A DNA stretch of 64,000 nt from Chitinophagaceae bacterium (GCA_016699815.1 CP065012.1:558001-622000), one strand, 5' to 3'. Positions 44,390 through 53,619 are shown, counted from the stretch's first letter. The notes: generated by a model from the sequence alone, not told the origin. Numbers and translations are program-made.

Positions 44390-47300
44390 ATGTTACGTCA
44401 TTTATTATTATTCGAGTGGAAATTTTATAGTCGCAAAATTTCGTTTTATCTAATACTGTTAGCTTTTTTCGGATTGGGATTAATGACTGGAACTTCGGCT
44501 GTTATTTCATTTCCTAATATTACATACAATTCCCCATATGCTATTAATTTCTTTCTTGGCTTGTTTTCATTGGCAAGTCTTTTTCCAATTGTACTAATGG
44601 CTACGCAAAGTTTATTACGAGAAAAAGACAATCGTTTCGAACAAATTTTATATGCTACACCAATTACAATTCGTAACTATTTTATCAGTCGTTTTTCCCT
44701 GGTTTTTGGCTTCGCTGTTTTTACATTTTTGTTGTTTTTAATAGGTTATATTATTGGTCATTTATTAACGATAAACAACAGCGAACAATGGGGAGTTTTC
44801 CATTTGAGCTATTATCTCCATTGCTTTTTTACCATTGTATTGCCAAATATTTTTCTGTGTACTGTTATTGTTTGTTGCACAGCATGGTTTACCAAAAATA
44901 AAATGTTCGTTTATTTAAGCGGTTTGGGCATTTATATTTTGTATATGGTAGTTTCTATTTTTTCCAACTCGCCATTCATGGCAGGTAGTGTTCCTGTATC
45001 GGAAAGTACTATGAATTTGTCGGCAAAAATAGATCTGTTTGGCATGGCTGCTTTTTTTGAGCAAACACAATATTGGACTGCTTTGCAAAGAAATACAACA
45101 GTTTTACAACTTTCAGGGAATTTTTTATGGAATAGAATTGGAGTTATTTTATTGGCTTTCCTACTGCTAATAGCAGCATATAAATTTTTCAAATTTAAAC
45201 TAACTAACCAACAGAAAAAGAAAATTGCAATTGCAAATGACCAGGAAACTAAAAAGTATGTTTATAACAAAACTGCTACTCAATTAAGCGGAAAAGGTTA
45301 TTTTTTTTCAACGATATTATCGTTTTTGAAAATTGATTTAAAATCGACTATTAAAAGTATACCTTTTGTAGTATTAGTTGTGCTTACTTTATTTATGCTA
45401 GGTATGGAAATGCATGGTGCAATCAATGGCGGAATTCGTTTACCACAATATTTTGTAACAACAGCTTTAATGATAAATGCAATTTCAGCTACTTTGCCAA
45501 TTTTACTATTATTAGCAATGCTTTTTTATGGTAGCGAATTGGTTTGGAAAAGTAAAAGCTTAAATTTTTCATCTATCGAAAATTCAATTTCATTTTCAAA
45601 TGTTGCGTTGTTTATTTCAAAATTTGTAACCCTATTTTTCATTTCAATACTTCTGATTTTTCTCTGTATTGTTCTTGGCGTTTTATTTCAATTTATTTAC
45701 AATTATCCAATTATAGATTTCAAAGCGTATTTATCATTATTCTATTATATTGGTTTGCCAGCTTCACTTTGTGGCTTGTTGATTATTGCTTTGCAATACA
45801 TTTTCAAAAACAAATACATTGCATTAATAATTGCAGCAGCCTTTTTAGTGATAACTAATTCTTTATTAGGGAATGCATTTGGCTTTTCGCATCCATTAAC
45901 TCGTTTTGCCAATTTTATGCCCGATGTGTATAGCGATATTGCTGGTTTTAGTTATCTCTCAAAAGCATTTATAATAAAGATGTTTTATAGTTTTTCATTT
46001 ACATTATTACTTTCCGTTATAGCTATTTTACTATTTGAAAAGTCCCTTAAAAAAGTTAAAATAAAATCTTTTCGATTACTACTTCTACCTTTAACTTTTC
46101 TATTTTCATCAGGGTTTTTAATTTTTAAAAATTACCATAAGGCTTCCAAAACAGATCAATTGACCTGGCAACAACAGTACGAAGAAAAATATAAATCGTA
46201 TCAGAAAAAACCACAACCAAGTATTACTGATGTAAAAACTAATATTAATTTATTTCCCCAAAAAAATAGTTATAATGTTACAGGAAATTTTATTATGGTA
46301 AATAAAACAAAGTTTGAAATATCAGAAATATTGATTAATACTTCAAATGAAATTATTTGGAATGTAATCACTTCATCGAAATTAATTTTAGAAAAAAAGG
46401 ATACTGAGTTTGGGCAATATTTATTTAAAACAAAACAAAAAATGTTGCCAAATGATAGCATTGTTGTTAGTTTTGATTTTGAATATGAAATACACCCAAT
46501 CAATAATCACCAATCGTTTAATGCCATTGTAGAAAATGGTGCCTTTATGCGAATCAGCAATTATTTCCCAAAAATTGGCTATAATTTAGAGAATGAAATA
46601 GGTGATGAATTAGAACGAAAAAACAGAAAAATGCCATTGCAAGATGTACTTACCAAAGTAGATGCTCCATTAGAAAATCCTTATAATTATGAATTTATTA
46701 ATTTTGATGCAATAATTTCTACTGCTGCAAATCAAACTGCAATTTCTGTTGGTGATTTAGTGAATAGTTACTCCAAAAACAATAGAAATTATTTTCATTA
46801 TAAAGCGGAAAATATTCCATTTCGGTTTGCGGTTTCAACTGCAACCTATGCAATTCAAAAATCTAATTACAACGATATTAGTATTGAACTTTTGTATGAA
46901 CCAAAGCATAATCAAAACATTACTCACTTAATGAAAAGCATTAAAAATACAATGCAATATTGCGAAACCAATTTTGGAAAATATCCGTACAAAACAATTC
47001 GCTTTGCTGAGATAAGTAGTTTTACCAAAGGCTTTGCAGCAACGGCTTATCCTGCAAGTGTTTTTATAAATGAAAAACAGTTTCATGTAAAATTAGATCA
47101 AGAGGAAGGCTTAGATATTATAAATGAATTGGCAGCACATGAACTTTCGCATCAATGGTGGGGAAATGCACAACTAAACTCCGATTATCGTGAAGGAAGT
47201 GGCGTTCTAACTGAAACATTAGCTCAATACACAAAATTAATGATATATAAAAAAGAACATGGGAAAGATAAAATGATGGAAATGGTAAAGCTATATCAAA

Positions 47301-47575
47301 ATATGTACGATAGCGAAAAAGCATTTAGTGGCGAAGAAGCCTTATTCAACTCAAACCCTGGAAATGCAAATGTAATCTACAATAAAGGTTTAGTAAACAT
47401 GTATGAATTGTATTTATTAATTGGTGAAGAAAAAATCAATTTGGCTTTGAAAAATTTATTAGCAAAATATAAATTTCCATTACAACCAGCAACTACTTTA
47501 AATTTGGTTGAAGAATTGAAATTAGTTTCTGATAAAAGTGAATCTATCAAAATAGAAGTTTTGTTTAAAAAATAA
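44390..47575 (+). CDS. ABC-2 permease fused to M1-family metallopeptidase
   Basis: 1,061 residues. The N-terminal half (to about residue 590) has around twelve membrane segments in two blocks typical of ABC-2 permeases; the C-terminal half is an M1 aminopeptidase-like domain with the zinc motif HELSHQWWGN at H917-H921 and a downstream Glu in GVLTETLAQY, 20 residues after the second His rather than the usual 18. A GAMEN-like substrate motif is not clear. Fusions of this kind are found in Bacteroidota next to an ABC ATPase. It could process a peptide during export or import, or defend against a peptide antibiotic; the MarR gene suggests induction by a small molecule. Confidence 0.88.
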   Translation: MLRHLLLFEWKFYSRKISFYLILLAFFGLGLMTGTSAVISFPNITYNSPYAINFFLGLFSLASLFPIVLMATQSLLREKDNRFEQILYATPITIRNYFISRFSLVFGFAVFTFLLFLIGYIIGHLLTINNSEQWGVFHLSYYLHCFFTIVLPNIFLCTVIVCCTAWFTKNKMFVYLSGLGIYILYMVVSIFSNSPFMAGSVPVSESTMNLSAKIDLFGMAAFFEQTQYWTALQRNTTVLQLSGNFLWNRIGVILLAFLLLIAAYKFFKFKLTNQQKKKIAIANDQETKKYVYNKTATQLSGKGYFFSTILSFLKIDLKSTIKSIPFVVLVVLTLFMLGMEMHGAINGGIRLPQYFVTTALMINAISATLPILLLLAMLFYGSELVWKSKSLNFSSIENSISFSNVALFISKFVTLFFISILLIFLCIVLGVLFQFIYNYPIIDFKAYLSLFYYIGLPASLCGLLIIALQYIFKNKYIALIIAAAFLVITNSLLGNAFGFSHPLTRFANFMPDVYSDIAGFSYLSKAFIIKMFYSFSFTLLLSVIAILLFEKSLKKVKIKSFRLLLLPLTFLFSSGFLIFKNYHKASKTDQLTWQQQYEEKYKSYQKKPQPSITDVKTNINLFPQKNSYNVTGNFIMVNKTKFEISEILINTSNEIIWNVITSSKLILEKKDTEFGQYLFKTKQKMLPNDSIVVSFDFEYEIHPINNHQSFNAIVENGAFMRISNYFPKIGYNLENEIGDELERKNRKMPLQDVLTKVDAPLENPYNYEFINFDAIISTAANQTAISVGDLVNSYSKNNRNYFHYKAENIPFRFAVSTATYAIQKSNYNDISIELLYEPKHNQNITHLMKSIKNTMQYCETNFGKYPYKTIRFAEISSFTKGFAATAYPASVFINEKQFHVKLDQEEGLDIINELAAHELSHQWWGNAQLNSDYREGSGVLTETLAQYTKLMIYKKEHGKDKMMEMVKLYQNMYDSEKAFSGEEALFNSNPGNANVIYNKGLVNMYELYLLIGEEKINLALKNLLAKYKFPLQPATTLNLVEELKLVSDKSESIKIEVLFKK

Positions 47576-47835
47576 TCAACTGTAAGGCTGTTTTGGGTAT
47601 TAATAAACTTTTGGGGAAATTCTCTAATACCAGATTATTCAATTCTTGGAATTTCAACCTATATAAGTATGCCTGCAACTTTGAATAAAATTGGAACTTG
47701 CTTGTGCTTATTAATTATGGGTGCAAAAAACAAGAGGACTACTTAACAATATAGTAACGGTTGAAAATTGTAATTACCGGTAAGACGACCAAAGTTAATG
47801 ACAAGACCACTCTAACAAGCCAACGTTGCAAGTCT

Positions 47836-47890
47836 AGCACATGGGCAGGCACATAACCCAACCCACAGAAGCCAACCTGCCCAAGAGCCT
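47836..47890 (+). repeat. Family A hairpin, copy 2
   Basis: Left arm AGCACATGGGCAGG (47836-47849), right arm CCTGCCCAAGAGCCT (47876-47890), 26-nt loop with CCACAGAAGCCAA. The inner stem (GGGCAGG/CCTGCCC) differs in sequence from the other copies but pairs perfectly, and the two A.A mismatches are at the same place. Confidence 0.7.
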
Positions 47891-47970
47891 GCTCGGCCTA
47901 CACACGGCAAGCATCATTCGGTTTGACACAGCCCCACATTGTAGAGGACAGAATAGATAGAGTATGCGTA

Positions 47971-48166
47971 CAACAGGCGGTTTGGCAATATGGCGGGGCG
48001 ACGAATAAATGCTCAGCTTTTTGTTCGCTATTCGGCTTCAGTTCCAGCCGACGAATAAAGCCAAGCAATAGAATAAACAATGAGCTTTTATTTATAAATT
48101 TAGCTTCGGTTATGGGCTGACGATTTTCAAATACCGCCACATCGCCAAGCCGTAGCCGTTATAGGC
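47971..48166. repeat. Family B palindrome, copy 1 (attC-like)
   Basis: Outer arms CGGTTTGGCAATATGGCGG (47978-47996) and CCGCCACATCGCCAAGCCG (48134-48152) match at 16 of 19 positions, the three exceptions being transitions. It begins CAACAG and ends GCCGTTATAGGC. The 137-nt inner part ends with GGCTGACGATTTTCAAAT, shared with copy 2. It precedes the higBA pair. Confidence 0.75.
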
Positions 48167-48212
48167 AATGCTAACAGACGACCGTGTAACGACAAACGGA
48201 CCGAAAATAAAT

Positions 48213-48243
48213 TTGGAAATAGTTGTCTGAATAGTTAACTTTG
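48213..48243 (+). promoter_or_regulatory. Promoter of the higBA-like pair
   Basis: TTG at 48213-48215, 20-nt spacer, TAACTTTG at 48236-48243: an unusually complete Bacteroidota promoter. The -7 element ends only 4 nt before the GTG start of the toxin gene, so the mRNA would begin at or next to the start codon. Confidence 0.6.
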
Positions 48244-48247
48244 CATC

Positions 48248-48592
48248 GTGACTTACGACAGACAAGTAATTGCTTATAAAAACTATTTTCTCGACTTTTA
48301 CGAGGAGCTACCTGACAATGTTCAAGCTAAAATTGAGTGGACGTTAAACTTAATTCGGGTAACTCGACAAGTTCCAGAAAAGTATTTTAAGCACTTAGAA
48401 GGCACGAAAGGACTATATGAAATTCGAGTTGAAGTTGCTGGTAATATTTACCGCATTTTCTCGTTCTTCGACAAGGGTAATTTAGTAGTTCTTGGAAACG
48501 CTTTTCAAAAGAAAACTCAAAAGACACCAAAACAAGAATTAGAAAAAGCACTTAAAATAATGGAGGAATATCAAAATGAAAACAAAAAGTAA
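48248..48592 (+). CDS. higB: RelE/HigB-type (Gp49-like) toxin
   Basis: 114-residue protein of the phage-derived Gp49-like/HigB family, ribosome-dependent mRNA endonucleases. Family marks: YFLDFYEELPDNVQAKIEW, FKHLEGTKGLYEIRVEVAGNIYRI, and VVLGNAFQKKTQKTPKQELEKA. The start is GTG at 48248; no ATG lies near it. The toxin gene comes first and overlaps the antitoxin gene by 17 nt, the usual higBA order. The pair is bracketed by family B palindromes. Confidence 0.88.
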   Translation: MTYDRQVIAYKNYFLDFYEELPDNVQAKIEWTLNLIRVTRQVPEKYFKHLEGTKGLYEIRVEVAGNIYRIFSFFDKGNLVVLGNAFQKKTQKTPKQELEKALKIMEEYQNENKK

Positions 48593-48878
48593 TATCACGA
48601 CATTAGACCAAATACTTGACAAAAAGTATGGTAAAAAAGGACAACCCAAACGTGAAGAATGGGAGCAACAATTTGAAGCGTTTAGACTTGGGGTTTTGCT
48701 TGAAGAAGCACGAACCAAACTTGGTATGACACAAGAGGAACTTGCAGACAAGTGCGGGACAAATAAATCATACATTTCACGCATTGAAAACAACTCTTCC
48801 GACATTCGCCTTTCGACACTTATGAAAATAATTCAACAAGGACTTGGCGGACACTTAAAATTGACCCTTCAACTTTAA
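48576..48878 (+). CDS. higA: HigA-type XRE antitoxin
   Basis: 100-residue antitoxin with a helix-turn-helix of the XRE type: RLGVLLEEARTKLGMTQEEL, ADKCGTNKSYISRIENN, DIRLSTLMKIIQQGL (residues about 35-90). It would neutralise HigB and repress the operon. It begins 17 nt inside the toxin gene (ATG at 48576). Family B copy 2 starts 22 nt after its stop, the place where an integron cassette would carry its attC. Confidence 0.9.
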   Translation: MKTKSNITTLDQILDKKYGKKGQPKREEWEQQFEAFRLGVLLEEARTKLGMTQEELADKCGTNKSYISRIENNSSDIRLSTLMKIIQQGLGGHLKLTLQL

Positions 48879-48899
48879 TGACGGAAAGAACCACTGGCT

Positions 48900-49033
48900 A
48901 TAACATCGTATTGGCAATAGTGGGGCTGACAGTTGTAAACTCAACATTTGTAATTCTATTAGGCATAGGTGCAAATGCTGGGCTGACGTTTTTCAAATGC
49001 CCCACCATCGCCAATACGTAAACCGTTACCGGC
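48900..49033. repeat. Family B palindrome, copy 2 (attC-like)
   Basis: Arms CGTATTGGCAATAGTGGGGC (48907-48926) and GCCCCACCATCGCCAATACG (48999-49018) match at 18 of 20 positions. It begins ATAACA and ends AAACCGTTACCGGC. The inner part ends GGGCTGACGTTTTTCAAATG, shared with copy 1. It directly follows higA. Confidence 0.78.
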
Positions 49034-49231
49034 AAGTGTATGACGACAGTGCAACCATAAACAGAAGACTAAAAACTGAACATTATTACAAGGACAAACC
49101 ATTTAGTCAGGTGACCAAAATACTGAACATTTTACAAAAGGACAACGAGTAAGCCTACACTCAAGTCGACCCGATGTTTTTTATTTTTTTTCCACCGCAC
49201 ATTTTTTAAAAACAATTTTAGCCCACCGCAC

Positions 49232-49294
49232 GGTCAAGCACATTTGGTTTTTTCCAACGCACAAGCCAACGCAAAAAAACCAAAAGAGCTTGCC
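49232..49294 (+). repeat. Family A hairpin, copy 3
   Basis: Left arm GGTCAAGCACATTTGG plus six T (49232-49253), right arm seven A plus CCAAAAGAGCTTGCC (49273-49294), 19-nt loop with GCACAAGCCAA. The stem pairs over about 20 bp apart from the two A.A mismatches and the outer ends. Confidence 0.75.
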
Positions 49295-49351
49295 CCTACC
49301 CACCCACAACAATACAGTGAACATTTACACTATTTGTCAGGGTAATTTTAC

Positions 49352-49359
49352 TACATTTG
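49352..49359 (+). promoter_or_regulatory. -7 promoter element of the hsd operon
   Basis: TACATTTG, match to TAnnTTTG, 26 nt before the ATG at 49386. A TTG at 49334-49336 is 15 nt upstream. Confidence 0.45.
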
Positions 49360-49385
49360 ACCTGTTAAAAATTAATTAGGATTCT

Positions 49386-49586
49386 ATGAACCGAATTAAA
49401 GAAGTGCTCAAGGACAAAGGAATATCACAAACGTGGCTTGCCGATAAAATGGAAAAGAGCTACAACACCATCAATGAGTATGCTCGTAACGTAAGACAAC
49501 CAAGTTTGGAGGACTTATACCGTATTGCAGAAATCCTTGACGTTGACATCAAAGTATTAATTGTTTCAAACCGGAAGAAAATATGA
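49386..49586 (+). CDS. XRE-type regulator of the restriction operon
   Basis: 66-residue single-domain helix-turn-helix protein: MNRIKEVLKDKGISQTWLAD, KMEKSYNTINEYARNVRQPS (recognition helix near residues 25-35), LEDLYRIAEILDVDIKVLI. Its stop overlaps the hsdM start by 4 nt, so it is translated together with it. Size and place fit a controller that delays restriction when the operon enters a new host, as C proteins do in type II systems. Confidence 0.88.
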   Translation: MNRIKEVLKDKGISQTWLADKMEKSYNTINEYARNVRQPSLEDLYRIAEILDVDIKVLIVSNRKKI

Positions 49587-52354
49587 ACAAACAAAAACTC
49601 GCTGCCAAAATTTGGGCTTCTGCAAATCAGATGCGTTCAAAAATTGAAGCTAACGAATACAAAGACTACATTTTAGGTTTCATCTTTTACAAATACCTAT
49701 CAGAAAAGGAACTTCAATTTGCAAAGAAAGAAGACTTCACTGAGGCGGACATAAAAGCACTAAGCGAAGAAGACACCGAAACTGTTGAACACATCAAAAG
49801 CAACATCGGCTACTTCATAGCTTATGACAATCTATTCTCGACATGGATAAGCATGGGCAAAGACTTTGATGTTGCCAATGTTCGTGATGCTCTTTCTGCT
49901 TTTAGTCGTTTGATTAGTCCTGCTCACAAGAAATTGTTTGACAATATTTTCGACACCTTACAAACTGGACTAAGCAAATTGGGCGACAGTGCAGCTTCTC
50001 AAACAAAAGCTATTCGTGACTTGCTGCATTTAATCAAAGATATTCCAATGGACGGCAGGCAAGACTATGACGTGCTTGGCTTTATTTATGAATACCTGAT
50101 TGGAATGTTTGCTGCAAATGCAGGAAAAAAAGCAGGTGAATTTTATACTCCGCACGAAGTTTCAGTTTTAATGTCAGAAATAATTGCACATCATTTAAGA
50201 GACAAAAAAGAAATTCAAATCTACGACCCGACAAGCGGTTCAGGTTCTTTGCTCATCAATATTGGCAGCAGTGTTGCGAAACACATTGATGATGAAAACA
50301 ACATAAAATTCTACGCACAAGAACTCAAAGAAAATACTTACAACTTAACTAGGATGAACCTAGTAATGAGAGGACTTTTGCCGAACAATATTATCACACG
50401 AAACGGAGACACTTTAGAAGATGATTGGCCATATTTTGATGAAAACGACCCAATACACACTTACAATCCGCTTTATGTAGATGCAGTAGTTTCAAATCCA
50501 CCTTATTCGCAAAAGTGGGACCCTTCTCACAAAGAAGCTGACCCACGTTATTCACGATTTGGACTTGCACCGAAAGCAAAAGCAGATTACGCTTTCTTAC
50601 TTCACGACCTATTTCACATCAAGCCTGATGGCATTATGGCAATCGTTTTGCCACATGGTGTTTTATTCCGTGGCGGTGAGGAAAGCGTTATTCGTGAAAA
50701 ACTAATTGAAGCCAATCATATTGATACCATAATTGGTTTACCGCCAGCAATCTTTTTTGGCACTGGCATTCCTACAATTGTAATGATATTAAAACAGAAA
50801 CGTGCCAATACAGATGTTTTGATAATTGACGCATCCAAAGGATTTGTCAAAGAAGGAAAAAACAACAAGCTGAGAGCATCAGACATTAAGCGAATTTCAG
50901 ACACCGTTCGTGACCGTGAAACATTACCTAAATTTTCAAAAGTGGTAACACGAGAAGAAATCAGAGAGAATGAATATAACCTGAACATTCCACGCTATGT
51001 TGACTCTTCTGAAAATCCTGAAAGTTGGGACATCTACGCTTCTATGTTTGGTGGTATTCCTGAAAATGAAATTGACGACTTGCAAGTATTTTGGGAGGCA
51101 TTTCCTGAACTCCGAGAAACACTATTTGAAAAAAACTCTCCTATTAACTCAAACCTAATTGTAGATGACATCAACGCTGCAATAAAGGAACATCAAAGTG
51201 TTCAGGCTTTTGTAAATGGTTTCAATACAGCATTTGGTGACTTTGGCACTTTTTTGAAAACCGAATTGTTGACCAACATTCTAACCGTAAAAATCAACAG
51301 GGAGAAAACGGTTTTAAGTGACGACATTTTTAAGCGACTGGAAAACATCAAACTGATTGATAAATATGAGGCCTACCAACTTTTAGACAATGAATGGGGT
51401 GTAATCAATGTTGATTTAGAGATTATACAAACAGAAGGATTTGACGCAACAAAAAAAGTTGACCCAAACATGGTAACTCGTAAGAAAGACGGAGTTGAAC
51501 AAGAAGTGCAAGACGGTTGGATTGGTAGAATTATGCCGTTTTTATTGGTGCAGGAAACGTATTTAAAAGACGAGCTAAATAGCTTGAGAGCCAAAGAAAA
51601 CAGAGTTGCTGAAATTGCCACAGAGTTAGAGGAAATTATTGATTCACTTACCGAAGAAGAAAGGGAAACGAGCATTTTAAATGACAACAATGATGCTTTT
51701 GTAGTAAAAGAACTCAACGAATATCTGAAAGAGATTTTTGCGGATGTAAAAACCGAAGAAATCAACGCATTGAAGGAGTATCTGAACCTATTGGAAGACA
51801 AAGCCAAAAAGCCCGAAAAAGAAAACTTCATCAAATCGCACAAAGAGGTGAATTGGTCAAAAATGGAAGCCAATAATGATGGCACTTTTGGCAAGGCAAA
51901 CATCAACAAATACCTGTTTGAATTGCAATCAACTTTTACTTTCCCTGATGAATCTTTTGAAAACAAGATGGTGAAAGCATCAACCTTATTGACAGACGAG
52001 AAAGATTTAAAAGCTCAAATAAAAGTAGAAGCCGCAGCACTTCATTTAAAGACCAAAGAAACCATTGAAAACCTGACAGACGAACAAGTTTTTGAATTGC
52101 TTGAATTAAAATGGATTGTTCCTGTGGTTTCATCCTTAAACAATTTGCCCGAAACCATTATCACCACCCTTACCAACAAAGTGCAGGCATCGGCAGATAA
52201 ATACGCTATCACCTATTCAGATGTAGCAAAAGAAATTAAAGCAGCCGAAAGCACTTTATCATCTTTGATTGGAGACTTGGAAGGCAACGAGTTTGACATG
52301 AAAGGATTGAACGAATTGAAATCACTTCTAAAAACAGAGGAGCAAAATGGCTAA
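49583..52354 (+). CDS. hsdM: Type I restriction-modification methylase subunit
   Basis: N6-adenine DNA methyltransferase of the type I complex. Residues 1-170 are the HsdM N-terminal helical domain; SAM motif I is DPTSGSGSLL at 215-224 and the catalytic NPPYSQ is at 305-310. 923 residues is far above the usual 500-550: after about residue 480 there is an extension of some 440 residues, mainly charged helix and coiled coil (for example EENRVAEIATELEE-like and KAAESTLSSLIGDLEGNEF). It overlaps hsdS by 8 nt. The extension may take over part of the contacts made by HsdS or HsdR, which is inference. Confidence 0.95.
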   Translation: MNKQKLAAKIWASANQMRSKIEANEYKDYILGFIFYKYLSEKELQFAKKEDFTEADIKALSEEDTETVEHIKSNIGYFIAYDNLFSTWISMGKDFDVANVRDALSAFSRLISPAHKKLFDNIFDTLQTGLSKLGDSAASQTKAIRDLLHLIKDIPMDGRQDYDVLGFIYEYLIGMFAANAGKKAGEFYTPHEVSVLMSEIIAHHLRDKKEIQIYDPTSGSGSLLINIGSSVAKHIDDENNIKFYAQELKENTYNLTRMNLVMRGLLPNNIITRNGDTLEDDWPYFDENDPIHTYNPLYVDAVVSNPPYSQKWDPSHKEADPRYSRFGLAPKAKADYAFLLHDLFHIKPDGIMAIVLPHGVLFRGGEESVIREKLIEANHIDTIIGLPPAIFFGTGIPTIVMILKQKRANTDVLIIDASKGFVKEGKNNKLRASDIKRISDTVRDRETLPKFSKVVTREEIRENEYNLNIPRYVDSSENPESWDIYASMFGGIPENEIDDLQVFWEAFPELRETLFEKNSPINSNLIVDDINAAIKEHQSVQAFVNGFNTAFGDFGTFLKTELLTNILTVKINREKTVLSDDIFKRLENIKLIDKYEAYQLLDNEWGVINVDLEIIQTEGFDATKKVDPNMVTRKKDGVEQEVQDGWIGRIMPFLLVQETYLKDELNSLRAKENRVAEIATELEEIIDSLTEEERETSILNDNNDAFVVKELNEYLKEIFADVKTEEINALKEYLNLLEDKAKKPEKENFIKSHKEVNWSKMEANNDGTFGKANINKYLFELQSTFTFPDESFENKMVKASTLLTDEKDLKAQIKVEAAALHLKTKETIENLTDEQVFELLELKWIVPVVSSLNNLPETIITTLTNKVQASADKYAITYSDVAKEIKAAESTLSSLIGDLEGNEFDMKGLNELKSLLKTEEQNG

Positions 52355-53606
52355 GAAAAATACAAACCCCGAAGTGCGTTTTGCTGGTTTTCTTGATGAC
52401 TGGCAAAAAGAGTTTGTAGGCAAATACTATGATTTTAAAAATGGTTTAAATAAAAGCAAAGAGTATTTTGGATATGGGAAACCGATTGTAAATTTTACGG
52501 ATGTCTTCCATAATAGGGGGCTTTTATCAAACCAACTAAATGGTAAGGTAGATGTAACATCAGATGAAATAAACAATTACAGCGTAAAAAAAGGCGACTT
52601 GTTTTTTACTCGAACATCAGAAACTATTGAAGAAATTGGGCAACCTTCCGTTATGCTTGATGAACCGACACAAGCTGTTTTTAGTGGTTTTGTTTTACGT
52701 GCAAGAGCAATAAATGAAGACCCATTAGAAATTGGTTTCAAACAATATGCATTTTTTACAAACTCATTTCGTTCTGAAATGGTAAAAAAAAGCTCTATGA
52801 CAACAAGAGCTTTAACATCTGGAACTGCAATCAAAAAAATGTTATTCACTTTTCCAAAAAGTAAAGATGAACAAAAACTAATCGGTAACTTTTTTAAAAA
52901 CATAGACAAACTAATTGCTGAGCATCAACAAAAGCTTGAAAAGTTTATAATTCTAAGAAAGGCAATGTTGGAGAAGGTGTTTCCTAAAAATGGAAACGAG
53001 TTGCCTGAAATTCGATTTGATGGTTTTAAGGAGAAATGGATTAAATATAATCTGGGAGATGTTTCACCAATAAGAGGAGGTTTTGCATTTAAGAGTAATG
53101 AATTCAAAAAAGAAGGTGTTCCAATATTAAAGATTTCGAATATTCTTCCAACAGGTGAAGTTGGTGGTCGTTTTGATTTTTATGACGAACAACTACAAGA
53201 CGAAAATTTCCTTTTGCCAAACAATTCTGCTGTTTTAGCAATGTCTGGGGCAACAACTGGAAAAGTATCAATCCTAAAATTTAAAGAAGATAAGAAAGTA
53301 TATCAAAATCAACGAGTTGGTTACTTTCAAGATAAAGGCGTTGTTGATTATAGTTTTATTTCCATCCTATTAAGGTCAGCATTATTCAGTGATAAAATGA
53401 AATCTGTTTTAGTTGCAGGAGCACAACCAAATGTATCACCAAAAGAAATCAACGCATTTGATTTTTATATTCCAAATAATAGTGATGAACAAAAGAAAAT
53501 CGGAACTTACTTTAATAATCTTGATGAGCTAATTAGGAATCATAATATCCAATTAGTCAAGTTATCAAACATCAAAAAAGCATTTTTAACTAAAATGTTT
53601 ATTTAA
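52347..53606 (+). CDS. hsdS: Type I restriction-modification specificity subunit
   Basis: 419 residues with two target-recognition domains, each followed by a conserved helix: residues about 1-170 then SKDEQKLIGNFFKNIDKLIAEHQQKLE, and about 215-380 then NSDEQKKIGTYFNNLDELIRNHNIQL. The two helical spacers show the internal repeat of HsdS, which holds two HsdM subunits and reads a bipartite site. Both domains appear intact, so it should be functional. The site recognised cannot be predicted by eye. Confidence 0.95.
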   Translation: MAKKNTNPEVRFAGFLDDWQKEFVGKYYDFKNGLNKSKEYFGYGKPIVNFTDVFHNRGLLSNQLNGKVDVTSDEINNYSVKKGDLFFTRTSETIEEIGQPSVMLDEPTQAVFSGFVLRARAINEDPLEIGFKQYAFFTNSFRSEMVKKSSMTTRALTSGTAIKKMLFTFPKSKDEQKLIGNFFKNIDKLIAEHQQKLEKFIILRKAMLEKVFPKNGNELPEIRFDGFKEKWIKYNLGDVSPIRGGFAFKSNEFKKEGVPILKISNILPTGEVGGRFDFYDEQLQDENFLLPNNSAVLAMSGATTGKVSILKFKEDKKVYQNQRVGYFQDKGVVDYSFISILLRSALFSDKMKSVLVAGAQPNVSPKEINAFDFYIPNNSDEQKKIGTYFNNLDELIRNHNIQLVKLSNIKKAFLTKMFI

Positions 53607-53619
53607 TAATTAGGATAGA

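Larger units (their letters stand above)
47576..48247. other. Intergenic region with A and B elements
   Basis: 672 bp between the M1 fusion gene and higB. It holds a family A hairpin (47836-47890), a family B palindrome (47971-48166) and the higB promoter (48213-48243). Near 47771-47790 ACCGGTAAGACGACC resembles the sequence after the other B elements (CCGGCAAG...GACGAC) and may be a B remnant. Short open frames here cross the palindrome and are not genes. Confidence 0.6.
48879..49385. other. Intergenic region with B and A elements
   Basis: 507 bp between higA and the XRE gene of the restriction operon. It holds family B copy 2 (48900-49033), family A copy 3 (49232-49294) and a promoter element (49352-49359). 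Between them are AT-rich stretches with poly-T and CACCGCAC repeats (49193, 49223). No gene. Confidence 0.6.

Noticed and set aside
47898..48140. Open frames on both strands inside the 47.9-48.1 kb region
   Set aside because: They are by-products of the family B palindrome, which reads similarly on both strands.
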